Assembly: GCA_021414025.1 (NCBI GenBank)
Contig: JAIOPG010000002.1
Coordinates: 1 to 64,000, forward strand
DNA from: Planctomycetota bacterium
GTDB taxonomy: Bacteria; Planctomycetota; Phycisphaerae; Phycisphaerales; SM1A02
Direction: 5' to 3'
Length of the DNA: 64,000 nt
The stretch's first letter is position 1; every line of letters begins with the position of its first letter. A program made the translations under genes and the position numbers. Under the pieces are notes generated by a model, which did no database searches, was not told the origin of the DNA, and saw nothing but the letters and a program-made list of their open reading frames with translations. This document shows, one piece after another, positions 35,830-45,301 of this stretch.

Positions 35830-37496
35830 GCCGGGAAGAGCGCGACCGAGATGTCGGCGTCGCGGAATTCGCTCTGGGGCCTGGGCGCGCCGGGCTCGTG
35901 GAAGGCCTTCAAGTCGTTGTTGGTGAGGATCAAAGCGACCGGGCCGCGGGCCTGCGCCTGGGCGATCCGCCCCATCATCGCGTCGCGGGCGATGAACCGC
36001 GCCTTCTCCTCGGGCAGCTTCAACTCGTTGTCCAACTCGCCCGGCGGCCCGATCAGGGTCATGTCGAAGCGGCCCGTGGTGTAGGCGACCGAGGTCGCGA
36101 CCGAGCAGTCCGACAGGATGGTCGCGGCCCGCGCGATCTCCGCCGACGGGCCGCGAAGGGATTCGACCGCCGTCCGGCTGCGCTCCACCATTGCAACGGG
36201 AAAAAGCAGCGGAATAACCATAAAGAGAGGCGCCGGCGAAAAGGCCATCCGCGTCAGCCGCCACGCAGGGTCCTTGGCGCGCTGGGTCCAGCGGTCCAGC
36301 GCCGCCCACGCGAGCAGGGCCAGGGCGAGCACGCCGAAGCGCGTGCGCTCATCGCCGTGCCAGAGCGGCTCGGCGTAGATCCAACGGTGGCCGGTCATGA
36401 TCAGCGTCGCCGACAGCAGCGCCGCCGCGACCAGCATCCACTGGCCGGCCCGGTCCATCCACCAGGTCCTGCGCGTCGCGATGCTCAAATACTGGAGCAG
36501 CGACGCCGCGATCAGGATCGCCACCGGCGGAAAGACGGGCAGGATGTAGGAGGGCAGCTTGCCGCTGCTGGCCGAGAGCAGCAGCAGGGGCAGCAGGATC
36601 CATGCGGCGCAGAGCGACAGGCCGTGGCTGTGGAAGAGCGAGCGGCGAAAACCCTTGGCGATCTTCTCGATGTTGAGCGACCACAGCAGCGCGCCCAGCG
36701 GAATCAGCGGCAGGAAAAACCACCACGACTCGGGGTGCTGGTTGCCGTCGGGCGCGGTGAAGCGGCGCACGTGCTCAACCCAGAAGAAGTAGTTCCAGAA
36801 TCCGGGATTGCGCTGGTGCAGGACCAGAATCAGCGGCGCGGCGACCGCGGCCGCGGCCAGGATCGGCACGATCGGCAGCAGGAGAAGATCGCGGATCCGG
36901 CGCTGCCAGAGCAGCCAGCCTCCTGCGATCAGCGCCGGAATGGCGAGCCCCAGGAAGCCCTTGGTCAGGAAGGCCGCCGCCGCCGCGACGCCGCTGAGGG
37001 CGAGAAACCCCAGTCTCCGCCGGGCACGCGCTTCCGTGGCGGCGTGCACGAAGAGCGCCACGCACACGGTGACGAACGCGGTGAAAACGCCGTCAAGGAT
37101 CGCCACGCTGCCAAAGACCCAGGGAAAGATGAGCGTGAGCTGCACCAGGCACGCGGCGCCGCCGATACCGGGGAGTGTGGACACCCGCGCGGCGATGCGC
37201 CCGGTGGCGACCGCGGTGGCCAGCGCCGCCAGTGCCGCGGGCAGGCGCAGTGCCCAGGCGTTCTCGCCGAAGAGCGACATGCTTGCGGCGGTGAGCCAGT
37301 ACCCCAGCGGCGGCTTCTCGTAGTAGCGCAGCCCCAGCAGCTTGAGCGTCCACCAATCCTTGCTGTGCAGCATCTCCAGCGCGATCGCCCCGTAGCGGGA
37401 TTCATCCGGCGAAATGATCGGCCGCAGCGCGAGTGGAATCAGGTAGATCAGCAGGAAGAGTAGGGCGGTGCGGACCGCGATCGCTCGTGCGCTCAT
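35820..37496 (-). CDS. arnT: Lipid A 4-amino-4-deoxy-L-arabinose transferase
   Basis: Transfers L-Ara4N from undecaprenyl phosphate to lipid A at the periplasmic face. 558 residues with about 12 hydrophobic segments. The first loop carries the GT-83/PMT signature SPDESRYGAIALEML (acidic DE pair) and LRYYEKPPLGYWL, the ArnT-specific block. The C-terminal soluble domain is shorter and variable. ATG 37496 overlaps the arnD stop (ATGA). The position as the fifth gene of an arnBCADT set makes the assignment firm relative to generic ArnT-like glycosyltransferases. Confidence 0.92.
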   Translation of the reverse strand: MSARAIAVRTALLFLLIYLIPLALRPIISPDESRYGAIALEMLHSKDWWTLKLLGLRYYEKPPLGYWLTAASMSLFGENAWALRLPAALAALATAVATGRIAARVSTLPGIGGAACLVQLTLIFPWVFGSVAILDGVFTAFVTVCVALFVHAATEARARRRLGFLALSGVAAAAAFLTKGFLGLAIPALIAGGWLLWQRRIRDLLLLPIVPILAAAAVAAPLILVLHQRNPGFWNYFFWVEHVRRFTAPDGNQHPESWWFFLPLIPLGALLWSLNIEKIAKGFRRSLFHSHGLSLCAAWILLPLLLLSASSGKLPSYILPVFPPVAILIAASLLQYLSIATRRTWWMDRAGQWMLVAAALLSATLIMTGHRWIYAEPLWHGDERTRFGVLALALLAWAALDRWTQRAKDPAWRLTRMAFSPAPLFMVIPLLFPVAMVERSRTAVESLRGPSAEIARAATILSDCSVATSVAYTTGRFDMTLIGPPGELDNELKLPEEKARFIARDAMMGRIAQAQARGPVALILTNNDLKAFHEPGAPRPQSEFRDADISVALFPAAK

Positions 37497-38398
37497 GTCC
37501 GCTGCAGAGTATCCGTTCGCACGCAAACCCACCCTTCGCGGCCGGGAATGCTTCCGGGTCCGATGGTTCCGCTCTCCAGAAAGGACGCCTCCGCCGGAAG
37601 CATCGAGCTCAGCGGCGTGAACCGGTGTCCCGCGGCCAGGGACCTGCCGAGAAAGTCGTCGAAACACGCGGATTTGGCCCCGCCTTCGCTCTCGGCGTGC
37701 ACGGTCAGCACATGGGGCTTGCCATCGGAAATCAACCCGAGCAGTCGCTCGTTCCAGGCTTCATCGCGGCCCTCGCGGGGAAGCGCGGCCTCGTCGTAGG
37801 TGGGAAGGTCCACGGGAATCTGCGGCTGATCGAGCGCGGCGCCGTCCACGCGCGGACGGAAGGGTCGGGCGGGACCGCGGCAGTCGCTGCGGAAGCGGAA
37901 GCGGCGCGAGCGGGCGAAACCCAGCACGCGCTCGCTGCAGCGCCATCCCGGCGCGGCGGCGCTCTCGGGTTCGCGGCCGATCACCTGCTCGAAGGCGTCG
38001 CACGCCAAATTTAACTGCGCCTCAAGCGCAGAGTCGGTCAGCGCGTCGATGCCGACCTGCCAGCGATGGTGGTCCCAGGCGTGCACGCCGACTTCCTGTC
38101 CCGCCTTGCCCGGCATGCGCAGCTGCTCCTTGAAATGCCGGCTGATCACCGTGCCCGGCCAGAGCGTTCCGCGAAAGAGAATGTCGTAGCCGTAGAGCGA
38201 GGCCGCCTGCGATCGCATCATCTTCATGAAAAAGGCCGGTCGCAGCAGGCGCCAGGCGTGCCGTCCCATGTTGTCCGGGCCAAGCGTCAGGTACCAGGTG
38301 GCGCGCACGCCATGCCGCTCCAGGATGGAGAGCAGCCGGGGAATCCCGTCGCGGGTTCCTCGAACGGTGTCCACATCCACGCGAAGGGCGATGGCCAC
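37493..38398 (-). CDS. arnD: 4-deoxy-4-formamido-L-arabinose-phosphoundecaprenol deformylase
   Basis: Removes the formyl group after ArnC transfer. 301 residues, a polysaccharide-deacetylase (NodB) fold: RVDVDTVRGTRDGIPRLL (first catalytic and metal Asp), HGVRATWYLTLGPDNMGRH, QEVGVHAWDHHRWQVG (metal His pair) and AAPGWRCS. These are ArnD-specific matches, not generic deacetylase ones. Lies 12 bases after arnA and overlaps arnT by 4 bases. Confidence 0.93.
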   Translation of the reverse strand: MAIALRVDVDTVRGTRDGIPRLLSILERHGVRATWYLTLGPDNMGRHAWRLLRPAFFMKMMRSQAASLYGYDILFRGTLWPGTVISRHFKEQLRMPGKAGQEVGVHAWDHHRWQVGIDALTDSALEAQLNLACDAFEQVIGREPESAAAPGWRCSERVLGFARSRRFRFRSDCRGPARPFRPRVDGAALDQPQIPVDLPTYDEAALPREGRDEAWNERLLGLISDGKPHVLTVHAESEGGAKSACFDDFLGRSLAAGHRFTPLSSMLPAEASFLESGTIGPGSIPGREGWVCVRTDTLQRT

Positions 38399-38410
38399 GG
38401 GGGGTGCGAG

Positions 38411-40450
38411 TCAGCGCGACGGGCTGCGGGTCGCGGAGACTTTCTTGCTCTCCGTGGAGGGGGCTCCGGCGGGAGCGGTCAGGTTGTGCGACTTCGCATG
38501 CTGGCGGATGAACCAGTCCATGGTCCGCTCCACGCTCTCGCGCGTCGAGATCTTCGGCTGCCAGCCCAGAATGGTCCTGGCGTTGCGGATGCTCGGCGTT
38601 CGGTGCTGCACATCCTCGTAGCCCTTGCCGTAGTAGCGGGCGCTTTCAATCTCCTCGAATCCGGCGAAGGGCGGGAAGCAGGCCCGCAGCGGGTGGCGGT
38701 CGAAGGCCTCGACCAGCATCTCCGCCATCTCGCGGATGCTCGCCTCGTTGTCGGGATTGCCGATGTTGAAGACGCCGCCGGTCGCCTTGCCGCCGGTGTT
38801 CTCGATGATGCGGAAGAGGCAGTCGATGCCCTCGTCCACGTCCGTGAAGCAGCGCTTCTGCTCGCCGCCGTCGACCAGCAGGATCGGCGTGCCCTCGACC
38901 AGGTTCAGGATTAATTGCGTGATGGCCCGCGAGGAGCCGATCCGCGCCGAGTCCAGCGTGTCCAGCCGCGGGCCGAGCCAGTTGAAGGGGCGGAAGAGGC
39001 TGAACTGCAGGCCGCGCTGGGCGCCATAGGCCCAGATCACCCGGTCCAGCAGCTGCTTGGAGGCGCTGTAGATCCAGCGCTGACGGTGGATCGGCCCGGT
39101 GACCAGGTTGGAGGTCTCCTCGTCGAAGTGCTCGTCCTTGCACATGCCGTAGACCTCGCTGGTGCTGGGGAAGACGATGCGCTTGTTGTAGCGCACGCAG
39201 TCGCGCACCACGCGAAGGTTTTCCTCGAAGTCGAGCTCGAAGACCCGCAGCGGGTTGCGCACGTACTCGATCGGCGTGGCGATGGCGACCAGCGGCAGGA
39301 TCACGTCGCATTTGCGGACGTGGTACTCGACCCATTCGCGGTTGATGGAGACGTCGCCCTCGATGAAGTGGAAGCGCGGGTGCTCGGCGATGGTGCCGAT
39401 GTTGTCCGAGCGCAGATCCATGCCGAAGACCTCGTAATTTTCGCTCTTCAGGAGCCGCTCGGTCAGGTGGCTGCCGATGAAGCCGTTGACGCCCAGGATC
39501 AGCACCGAGGTGGTTTTCTTCTGCGCAGTCAGCACGCGCTTGCCCAGCTTCATCTTGGCGACCAGGTTCATGTCCTTGGCGATCTGGGCGCCGGAGCTCC
39601 ACACGCCCTCGGCGGGCTGGGCTTCGACGATCTCCAGGGCGCCCGTGCCGCAGGCCACGACCAGCGGATCCTTGCTCAGGATTTCGCCGGGCTGTCCCGA
39701 GCCCTTCGCCGTGCGCGTGCTCCACACCATGAACTTGCGCTCGCCCGCGAAGGTGAAGGCGCCGGGCCAGGGATGGGCCACGGCGCGGACCAGGTTGCGG
39801 ATCTCCTCGGAGGACTTCGTCCAGTCGATGACGCCATCCTCGGGGGTGCGCCGCCCGAAGGAGGTCGCGTCCTTTTCGTTCTGCGGAGTGCGCGGCGCCT
39901 TGCCCGTGCGCACCAGCGGCAGCGCCTCGTCCAGCAGCGCGGACGTTGCCGCGCTCATCTTGGCGGTCAGCGTGCGCGCCGTGTCGTTGATGTCGATCGC
40001 CACCTTGCGCTGGGCGATGATGTCGCCGGCGTCGGCCTTGTCGCTCATGTGGTGCAGCGTGACGCCGGTCTCGCTCTCGCCGTTGACCAGCACCCAGTTG
40101 ATCGGGCAGCGGCCGCGGTACTTGGGCAGCATGGCCGAGTGCAGGTTGATGCAGCCCTTGGGGAAGAGCTCGCGCACCTTCGGACCCACCATCAGCCGAT
40201 AGTGGCAGGACAGCAGAAGGTCCGCCTTCATCTCGCGGATGCGCTCGATCCAGATCGGGTGATCAAGTTTTTCCGGCGCGTGCACGGGGATGCCCGCGGC
40301 GGCGGCTTCTCGCGCCACCGAGGCGTACCAGCCGCCCTCGGAGGGATCGTCGCGGTGGGTGAACACCGCGACCACATCCAGGCCATTTCGAAGAGCTGCT
40401 TTGAGCCCGGCGGCGCCGAGCTCGTGGTAGGCCAGGATGACGGTCTTCAT
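38411..40450 (-). CDS. arnA: Bifunctional UDP-L-Ara4N formyltransferase / UDP-glucuronate decarboxylase
   Basis: 679 residues in two enzymatic halves. Residues 1-305: formyltransferase with [19 protein letters not shown] (Asn/His) and ADAGDIIAQ (Asp). Residues 315-660: SDR-type decarboxylase with [56 protein letters not shown] and [12 protein letters not shown]. Fusion, order and length match the E. coli enzyme (660 residues), and similarity is very high for a planctomycete protein, hinting at horizontal transfer from proteobacteria. The tail beyond 660 is Ser/Thr/Pro-rich. Confidence 0.96.
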   Translation of the reverse strand: MKTVILAYHELGAAGLKAALRNGLDVVAVFTHRDDPSEGGWYASVAREAAAAGIPVHAPEKLDHPIWIERIREMKADLLLSCHYRLMVGPKVRELFPKGCINLHSAMLPKYRGRCPINWVLVNGESETGVTLHHMSDKADAGDIIAQRKVAIDINDTARTLTAKMSAATSALLDEALPLVRTGKAPRTPQNEKDATSFGRRTPEDGVIDWTKSSEEIRNLVRAVAHPWPGAFTFAGERKFMVWSTRTAKGSGQPGEILSKDPLVVACGTGALEIVEAQPAEGVWSSGAQIAKDMNLVAKMKLGKRVLTAQKKTTSVLILGVNGFIGSHLTERLLKSENYEVFGMDLRSDNIGTIAEHPRFHFIEGDVSINREWVEYHVRKCDVILPLVAIATPIEYVRNPLRVFELDFEENLRVVRDCVRYNKRIVFPSTSEVYGMCKDEHFDEETSNLVTGPIHRQRWIYSASKQLLDRVIWAYGAQRGLQFSLFRPFNWLGPRLDTLDSARIGSSRAITQLILNLVEGTPILLVDGGEQKRCFTDVDEGIDCLFRIIENTGGKATGGVFNIGNPDNEASIREMAEMLVEAFDRHPLRACFPPFAGFEEIESARYYGKGYEDVQHRTPSIRNARTILGWQPKISTRESVERTMDWFIRQHAKSHNLTAPAGAPSTESKKVSATRSPSR

Positions 40451-40495
40451 GGTTTTTCCTTCAATGGCAATGCGAATGGTCGACGCGCGGATCGT

Positions 40496-41485
40496 TCACG
40501 ACGCCAGCGTCCGCGTCGACGCCGAGCCCCGGGATGGTACTTCAGCCAGCGTTTCTCCAACAATATCGTCCAGGATGTAGCGGGGCCGCTCGCGGACATC
40601 GGCGTGGATGCGGCCGACGTACTCGCCCAGAAGGCCCAGGGCGACGAACTGCGCGCCCATGAAGAAGAAGAGCACGGCGAAGAGGGTGAAAACGCCGTTG
40701 GCCGCCCAGTCCGAGCCGAAGAAGACGCGCAGCATGAACAGCATCGCCGCGAAGCCGATGGCCAGGGCCGAGATGATCCCGCCGACCCAGGAGAGCAGTC
40801 GCAGCGGGCCCGCGGTCATGCAGGTCAGCAGGTCGAACTGCAGGTTCACCAGCTTGATCACGGAGTAGTTGCTGTCCCCGGCGGTCCGCGCGGCGTGGGC
40901 CACCGGAATCTCAGTGACGTGCTTGGCGAAGAGGTTCGCCAGCACCGGGATGAAGGTGCTGCGTTCGCGGCATTGCAGCATGGCGTCCACCACGTGACGC
41001 TTGTAGGCGCGGAGCATGCAGCCGTAGTCGTGCATCATCACTCCGGTGGAGCGGCGCACGATGGAGTTGATGATGCCGGAGAACAATTTTCGGGCGAAGA
41101 CATCCTGGCGGTCGGCGCGCACGCTGCCCACCACGTCGTAGCCCTCGTCGATCGCCGCGAGCAGCTTGGGAATTTCCTCGGGCGGATTCTGCAGGTCCGC
41201 ATCCAGCGTGACCATCACGTCGCCCTGGGCGTTGGCGAAGCCGCAGAGGATGGCGTTGTGCTGACCGTAGTTGCGGTTGAGAATCAGCGACTTGATCTCG
41301 CCGGCGTGCGACTTCGCCGCCTCGACGAGCATCTCGCTGGAGCCGTCGCGGCTGCCATCGTCGATCAGCAGCAGCTCCCAGGGGCGGCCGAGTTCGCGGC
41401 CCACTTTCACGCAGCGCTCGATCAGTTGCGGCAGGTTCGGCCGCTCGTTGTGAACCGGAATCACAATGGAGACGCTGGACTTCAT
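40496..41485 (-). CDS. arnC: Undecaprenyl-phosphate 4-deoxy-4-formamido-L-arabinose transferase
   Basis: GT2 glycosyltransferase moving formyl-Ara4N from UDP to undecaprenyl phosphate. 329 residues: VSIVIPVHNERPNLPQLI, LLIDDGSRDGSSEML, LNRNYGQHNAI, VTLDADLQNPPEEIP (DxD region), then two C-terminal membrane helices around residues 230-300. ATG 41485 overlaps the arnB stop (ATGA). A 45-base gap separates it from arnA, the only gap of note within the operon. Confidence 0.94.
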   Translation of the reverse strand: MKSSVSIVIPVHNERPNLPQLIERCVKVGRELGRPWELLLIDDGSRDGSSEMLVEAAKSHAGEIKSLILNRNYGQHNAILCGFANAQGDVMVTLDADLQNPPEEIPKLLAAIDEGYDVVGSVRADRQDVFARKLFSGIINSIVRRSTGVMMHDYGCMLRAYKRHVVDAMLQCRERSTFIPVLANLFAKHVTEIPVAHAARTAGDSNYSVIKLVNLQFDLLTCMTAGPLRLLSWVGGIISALAIGFAAMLFMLRVFFGSDWAANGVFTLFAVLFFFMGAQFVALGLLGEYVGRIHADVRERPRYILDDIVGETLAEVPSRGSASTRTLAS

Positions 41486-42669
41486 CGGACGGATCCCGTC
41501 ACGGCGACTTTCGCGGTGGACTTCGGCAGCGACTCCTTGATGGCGCCGACCACGCCGCGCACATCCGCCTCGGTCATGTCGGGAAAGAGCGGCAGCGTGC
41601 AGATTCTTGCGGAATTCCACTCGGTGTTGGCCAGCCGGCCGGCGGGCTCGGGCCGGTTCTCCCGGTACCAGCGGTGGGTGTGCGCCGCCAGGAAATGGAT
41701 CCCGGTGCCGATGTTTCGCGCCTTGAGCGCCTCCATGAACGCGGCCCGCTCCATGCCGCAGCGGCGCTCATCCACGCGCACCACCATCAGATGCCGTGCG
41801 TGCCGGTGTGGCCATGCCGGATCGGCCAGCGGCGTCACGCCGTCGACCTCGGCCAGCAACTCGCGGTAAAGCTTCGACAGCGATTCACGGCGCTCGATGA
41901 AGGCGTCGAGCCGCGTGAACTGGCTCAACGCCAGCACGGCGTTCATGTCGGGCATGTTCTGCTTGAAGCCGGGCTCCTGCACCTCCGCCTGCGGCGAGCG
42001 TCCCTGCTGGGCGCGATCGTGCGCGTCGACGGCGAGGCCGTGAAAGCGGAGACGGCGAATCTTCGCCGCCAGCGCGGAGTCGTCGGTGACCAGCACGCCC
42101 CCTTCGCCGCTGGTGATGGTCTTGATGGGGTGCAGCGAGAAGATCGCCGTGCCGCCATTGCCGATTTCGCGGCCCTTGTAGCGCGTGCCGATCGCATGCG
42201 CGGCGTCCTCGAGCATCAGCACGCCGCGGCGCTGGCACATCGCTCGGATGGGATCAAGGTCGACCGGCGCGCCGGCGTAGTGCACGGGAATCACCACCTT
42301 GGTGCGCGGCGTGATCGCCGCCTCAAGGGCTTCGGGCGAGGCCAGCAAGGTCTCGCGATCGGCGTCCACGAAGACGTTGCGTCCACCCATCAGCTCCACC
42401 ATGTTGGGCGTCGAGACCCAGGTCATCGAAGGGCCGACCACTTCATCGCCGGGAGCCAGCCCGATCGCTTTCAAATACAAGTGCATCAGGGCCGTGCCAC
42501 TGGTGGCGGCAATGGCTTCCTTCGCGCCACAGCGCTTGGCGAAGAGCCCCTCGAGTTCGGCGACTTTAGGTCCGGTGGTGATCCATCCGCTCCTCAAGAC
42601 TTGCACAACCGCTTCGATATCCGCCTCGGAAATCGGGGATTTGCAGAAGGGGAGGAACGATTCACGCAT
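41482..42669 (-). CDS. arnB: UDP-4-amino-4-deoxy-L-arabinose aminotransferase
   Basis: PLP aminotransferase (DegT/DnrJ/EryC1) that makes UDP-L-Ara4N. 395 residues from ATG 42669. Markers: PFCKSPISEADIEAVVQVLRSGWITTGPK, NATSGTALMHL-type cofactor loop (here AATSGTALMHLYL), MLEDAAHAIGTRYKG, FSLHPIKTITSGEGGVLVT with the PLP lysine in HPIKTIT, and GTGIHFLAAHTHRWY. First gene of the operon; promoter expected in the AT-rich region beyond 42,670. Confidence 0.95.
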   Translation of the reverse strand: MRESFLPFCKSPISEADIEAVVQVLRSGWITTGPKVAELEGLFAKRCGAKEAIAATSGTALMHLYLKAIGLAPGDEVVGPSMTWVSTPNMVELMGGRNVFVDADRETLLASPEALEAAITPRTKVVIPVHYAGAPVDLDPIRAMCQRRGVLMLEDAAHAIGTRYKGREIGNGGTAIFSLHPIKTITSGEGGVLVTDDSALAAKIRRLRFHGLAVDAHDRAQQGRSPQAEVQEPGFKQNMPDMNAVLALSQFTRLDAFIERRESLSKLYRELLAEVDGVTPLADPAWPHRHARHLMVVRVDERRCGMERAAFMEALKARNIGTGIHFLAAHTHRWYRENRPEPAGRLANTEWNSARICTLPLFPDMTEADVRGVVGAIKESLPKSTAKVAVTGSVR

Positions 42670-43206
42670 GTGGCGCGATGATAGGGGAAAGATGAAAGAA
42701 CCCCAATTCCTGCGTTCCCAAGGTCGCAAATTCGGTTCCATTGGGGTGCGGGTCCCATCAGCCATCAGGAATTCAATTTTCGAGATCATCGACCCGAACA
42801 TTTTCAGAACAGTGCTGGTTTCAATTTGAAAAATGCTCGAAATTCGGCATTTGAAAGAATATAAATTGTTGAAAAATAATGACTTACACCTCAAAACCGA
42901 ATTTCTAGGCAATCATGATTCATGCATTTTTCACTGAAATTTTCTTAAAAGTCCTGCCAATTCATATTGAATTGGCTGCCGGTTGATATATTGACCCGCT
43001 GTCACAGGAAGGAAGGATCAGGGCTCGGTGGTGGTTCCATTTATGAATTGGTTTTCCGTTTTGCCCCCTTGGCAATCTGGTTTCCAGCTCATGAAGGAGT
43101 CTCCGGGTGGACTGAGATGTTGAGTCAACCAGCTGAGCGTGTCTTGTTCCCTATCTCTGGCGCATGGTTGCGTTAGAGATTCAGTAACCCTTTCTGGAGT
43201 TCCCTC
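42670..43206. other. AT-rich intergenic region between arnB and the PEP-CTERM-like gene
   Basis: 537 bases without a convincing gene, notably AT-rich for this genome between about 42,780 and 42,990. It should hold the arn promoter (minus strand) and the promoter of the plus-strand gene at 43,207. It contains a perfect inverted repeat at 42956-42976 and a palindrome AATCATGATT at about 42911-42920, candidate regulator sites. GGAG lies 8 bases before ATG 43207. Confidence 0.6.
42956..42976. promoter_or_regulatory. Perfect inverted repeat, candidate operator
   Basis: GCCAATTCA and TGAATTGGC separated by TAT. The 9-bp arms are unusually AT-containing for this genome and lie in a divergent control region. 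Dimeric repressor binding is inferred, not shown. Confidence 0.45.
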
Positions 43207-43851
43207 ATGAAGACATCTCTTTCCCTCGCTGCTGTTGTTGCCACTACTTTTGTTGGAGCGGCAAACGCAGCCATTCTCTACACCAACCCCTGGGCTGGCG
43301 GAGCGACCTCGTACGCTTCCCAGAATGACATCGCCGGCGGCGGCTACGGCAATTTCGCCACCTGCTACGGCTTCTTCTCCACCGGCGGCGCCACTTGGAA
43401 TGTGACCGACCTGCATTTCGTCGGCCAGTATTTCAATCCGCCCGCTCAGGCACCAATCGCTGGATTCACAATCCAGATCTGGGGCGATGCCGGCAATGTT
43501 CCTGGCGCGTTCCTTGGCGGCACCTATGTCGCCGCGGGCAGCTTCACCGAGACGTTTGTCGGTGGCGCGACCGGCGCGAGCTACCTCTATGACATGAACC
43601 TGAATCCAACGCTCGTCACCGGCGATGCCTGGGTGTCGATCATTCCCGATGTCGCCTTCCCGCCGCAATGGGGCTGGGATGCGGGCGTCGATGCCAACCC
43701 GGCCGCCGCCGGCTGGCAGGTGTTCTTCGGAACTCCGGGTCGCCTCGCCGAGAGCCTGAATCTCCAGATCACCGGCGATGTCATTCCGGCTCCTGGAGCG
43801 GTTGCCCTCGTGGGTCTTGCCGGCTTCTTCGGCCGTCGTCGACGCGCCTGA
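43207..43851 (+). CDS. Secreted protein with PEP-CTERM-like sorting tail
   Basis: 214 residues. Signal peptide (SLAAVVATTFVGAANA, cleavage near 21) and a C-terminal tripartite tail: PAPGAVALVGLAGFF then RRRRA, the planctomycete variant of PEP-CTERM/MYXO-CTERM sorting signals. The mature middle domain is Gly/Aro-rich and beta-type (GFTIQIWGDAGNVPGAF), as in surface or extracellular-matrix proteins. Closely followed by an intrinsic terminator; monocistronic. Confidence 0.82.
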   Translation: MKTSLSLAAVVATTFVGAANAAILYTNPWAGGATSYASQNDIAGGGYGNFATCYGFFSTGGATWNVTDLHFVGQYFNPPAQAPIAGFTIQIWGDAGNVPGAFLGGTYVAAGSFTETFVGGATGASYLYDMNLNPTLVTGDAWVSIIPDVAFPPQWGWDAGVDANPAAAGWQVFFGTPGRLAESLNLQITGDVIPAPGAVALVGLAGFFGRRRRA

Positions 43852-43889
43852 GTCGCTTCGATTCACTTCACGGATTGATTTGATATCAA

Positions 43890-43928
43890 AGAGAGCCCCG
43901 CGATTCGTCGCGGGGCTCTCTTCTTTTT
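43890..43928 (+). terminator. Intrinsic terminator after the PEP-CTERM-like gene
   Basis: A 14-bp stem, 43890-43903 with 43908-43921 (core GAGAGCCCCGCGA), TTCG tetraloop, followed by TCTTTTTC. It separates the host gene from the tRNA-Pro/prophage junction. Confidence 0.95.
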
Positions 43929-44044
43929 CGATCGGCATCGATGATTTCAGCGGCGTGCCCGCGCCCGGGCACGAATCTTCGGGTTGCGGCACTCTGATGA
44001 AAGAGCTAAAGTTTGCGGCTGCGGTGAATGTCTGCAGCAGCATG

Positions 44045-44118
44045 CGGGGCATAGCTCAGCTTGGTAGAGCGCTTGGTTCGGGACCAAGAGGCCGCAGGTT
44101 CAAATCCTGTTGCCCCGA
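44045..44118 (+). tRNA. tRNA-Pro (anticodon CGG)
   Basis: Acceptor CGGGGCA/TGCCCCG, D-arm AGCTTGGTA, anticodon arm CTTGG-TTCGGGA-CCAAG, T-arm GCAGG-TTCAAAT-CCTGT, discriminator A. CCA is not encoded. An integrase gene on the opposite strand ends inside the T-arm, so the 3' part of this tRNA is the likely attL core of the prophage to its right. Confidence 0.96.
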
Positions 44119-45212
44119 CTTTGATCGAGACGGCCTTGCGAAAGCAGGGCCGTTTTCGTTGTCGGGGAAGGATCCGTTCCGCGTCCATGAACACCTGATC
44201 GAACAGCGCCCAACCCATCACGCAGGCTGAATTGCTGAAGCCCAGTACCCGCGTGTGGGGTTGAGTGCTGTTCATCTTGGTGTGAGGGCTTCAGCATGCG
44301 GGCAGTGGAACGAACACTTTTTGTCCTGTCAAGAGGCGATCTGGAAAAATCTTTCCCGATTGTTGAAATTTTTTCGGTTGCCGATTTCAAATCCTCCGAC
44401 TTGTGGCGCAGGTACCGGTGCGTTTGGTCGATCGACTTGTGGCGCACAAGCTGTTGGATGAACCGGGGCTCGACTCCGATGTCAAAAGCGTTGGTGATGA
44501 ATCCCACACGGAAGCGGTGGAACTTGCCCCGGCCCGAAATCCCGGCCTCTTTCAGGTCGCGGTTGAGCGCCTTGAAGGTCGGCATGCTCGGGAATACAAG
44601 CCGATCCGTGCTGAATTCCCGCCATTTTTGAAGGATTTTCACCGCCGCCGCGCTCAGCGGAATCGAGTCGCGGCGCCTGCTCTTGTCCTTGGTCACGACA
44701 AGACTTGCGTTGTCCAGGTCGATGTCAACCCACTCCTGCAGGCCCCACTCGCCCCGGCGCATGCCCGTGGCCACCAGCAGGCGATAGAACGTGCACCGAG
44801 CCTCGGCACTCTTGCGCGAGCGGCCGTCGCCAAATCGCCTGGCACGGTCCACCACCTCGATCAGGTCCTCGACCTGTTGCTGGGTCAGGGTGTCGGCCCC
44901 GACTCCGCTGCGGCCTCTAGGAGCCGGGATGTGCAGCCACGGGTTGTTTTCGAGTCGGCCCTGCACCACGAGCCACCCCGCGAACTGCCGGCACGCGCTC
45001 ATGCGGTTGCGCACGGTGTGCGGCGCCAGCTGATGCCCCCGAGTCATGCCCGCCAGCCAGGCCACGCAACTTCCGGGGGTGAGCTCGTCGCCCGCGAACT
45101 CCACCCAGCGCCGGGCCCACAGGGACGTCTGCTTCGCGTGCCGCGGCGCCAAACCAAGCTGCTGGGTTTGCCACAATTCCCACGCGGAAACCTCTTCGAC
45201 GAGCGAAAGCAT
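44100..45212 (-). CDS. int: Tyrosine integrase
   Basis: 370 residues from ATG 45212. N-terminal SAM-like core-binding domain (about 10-105), then the catalytic domain with Arg in LLVATGMRRGEWGLQ, Lys in VTKDKSRRRDSIPLS, HRFR box (FHRFRVGFITNAFD), and LVRHKSIDQTHRYLRH holding the second His and nucleophilic Tyr. An extension of about 90 residues follows the tyrosine; its last codons and TGA lie in the tRNA-Pro T-arm, so the protein's end depends on the attachment core. Integrates at tRNA-Pro by inference from position. Confidence 0.93.
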   Translation of the reverse strand: MLSLVEEVSAWELWQTQQLGLAPRHAKQTSLWARRWVEFAGDELTPGSCVAWLAGMTRGHQLAPHTVRNRMSACRQFAGWLVVQGRLENNPWLHIPAPRGRSGVGADTLTQQQVEDLIEVVDRARRFGDGRSRKSAEARCTFYRLLVATGMRRGEWGLQEWVDIDLDNASLVVTKDKSRRRDSIPLSAAAVKILQKWREFSTDRLVFPSMPTFKALNRDLKEAGISGRGKFHRFRVGFITNAFDIGVEPRFIQQLVRHKSIDQTHRYLRHKSEDLKSATEKISTIGKDFSRSPLDRTKSVRSTARMLKPSHQDEQHSTPHAGTGLQQFSLRDGLGAVRSGVHGRGTDPSPTTKTALLSQGRLDQSRGNRI

Positions 45213-45277
45213 CGGACCACGGTACTTGGCCGCCCCATTCAAACAAAGTGAATTTGGCTTATTTTTGAAAGTCGGCC

Positions 45278-45298
45278 AACAAAACGTTAACAAAACGT
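45278..45298. repeat. Tandem direct repeat AACAAAACGT (x2)
   Basis: Two exact 10-bp copies separated by one T, upstream of int in the 337-bp gap between int and the DUF2188 gene. Candidate integrase arm or excisionase binding sites, by analogy with other phages. Confidence 0.5.
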
Positions 45299-45301
45299 GG
45301 C

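Noticed and set aside
38915-41869. 984-codon plus-strand open frame
   Set aside because: Antisense to arnA, arnC and arnB. Composition is Asp/Val/His/Arg-rich as expected for a mirror frame, with no domain.
44006-44275. 89-residue frame containing GATGFEPAASWSRTKRSTKL
   Set aside because: This is the well-known false protein read antisense through a tRNA gene; here it is the complement of tRNA-Pro.
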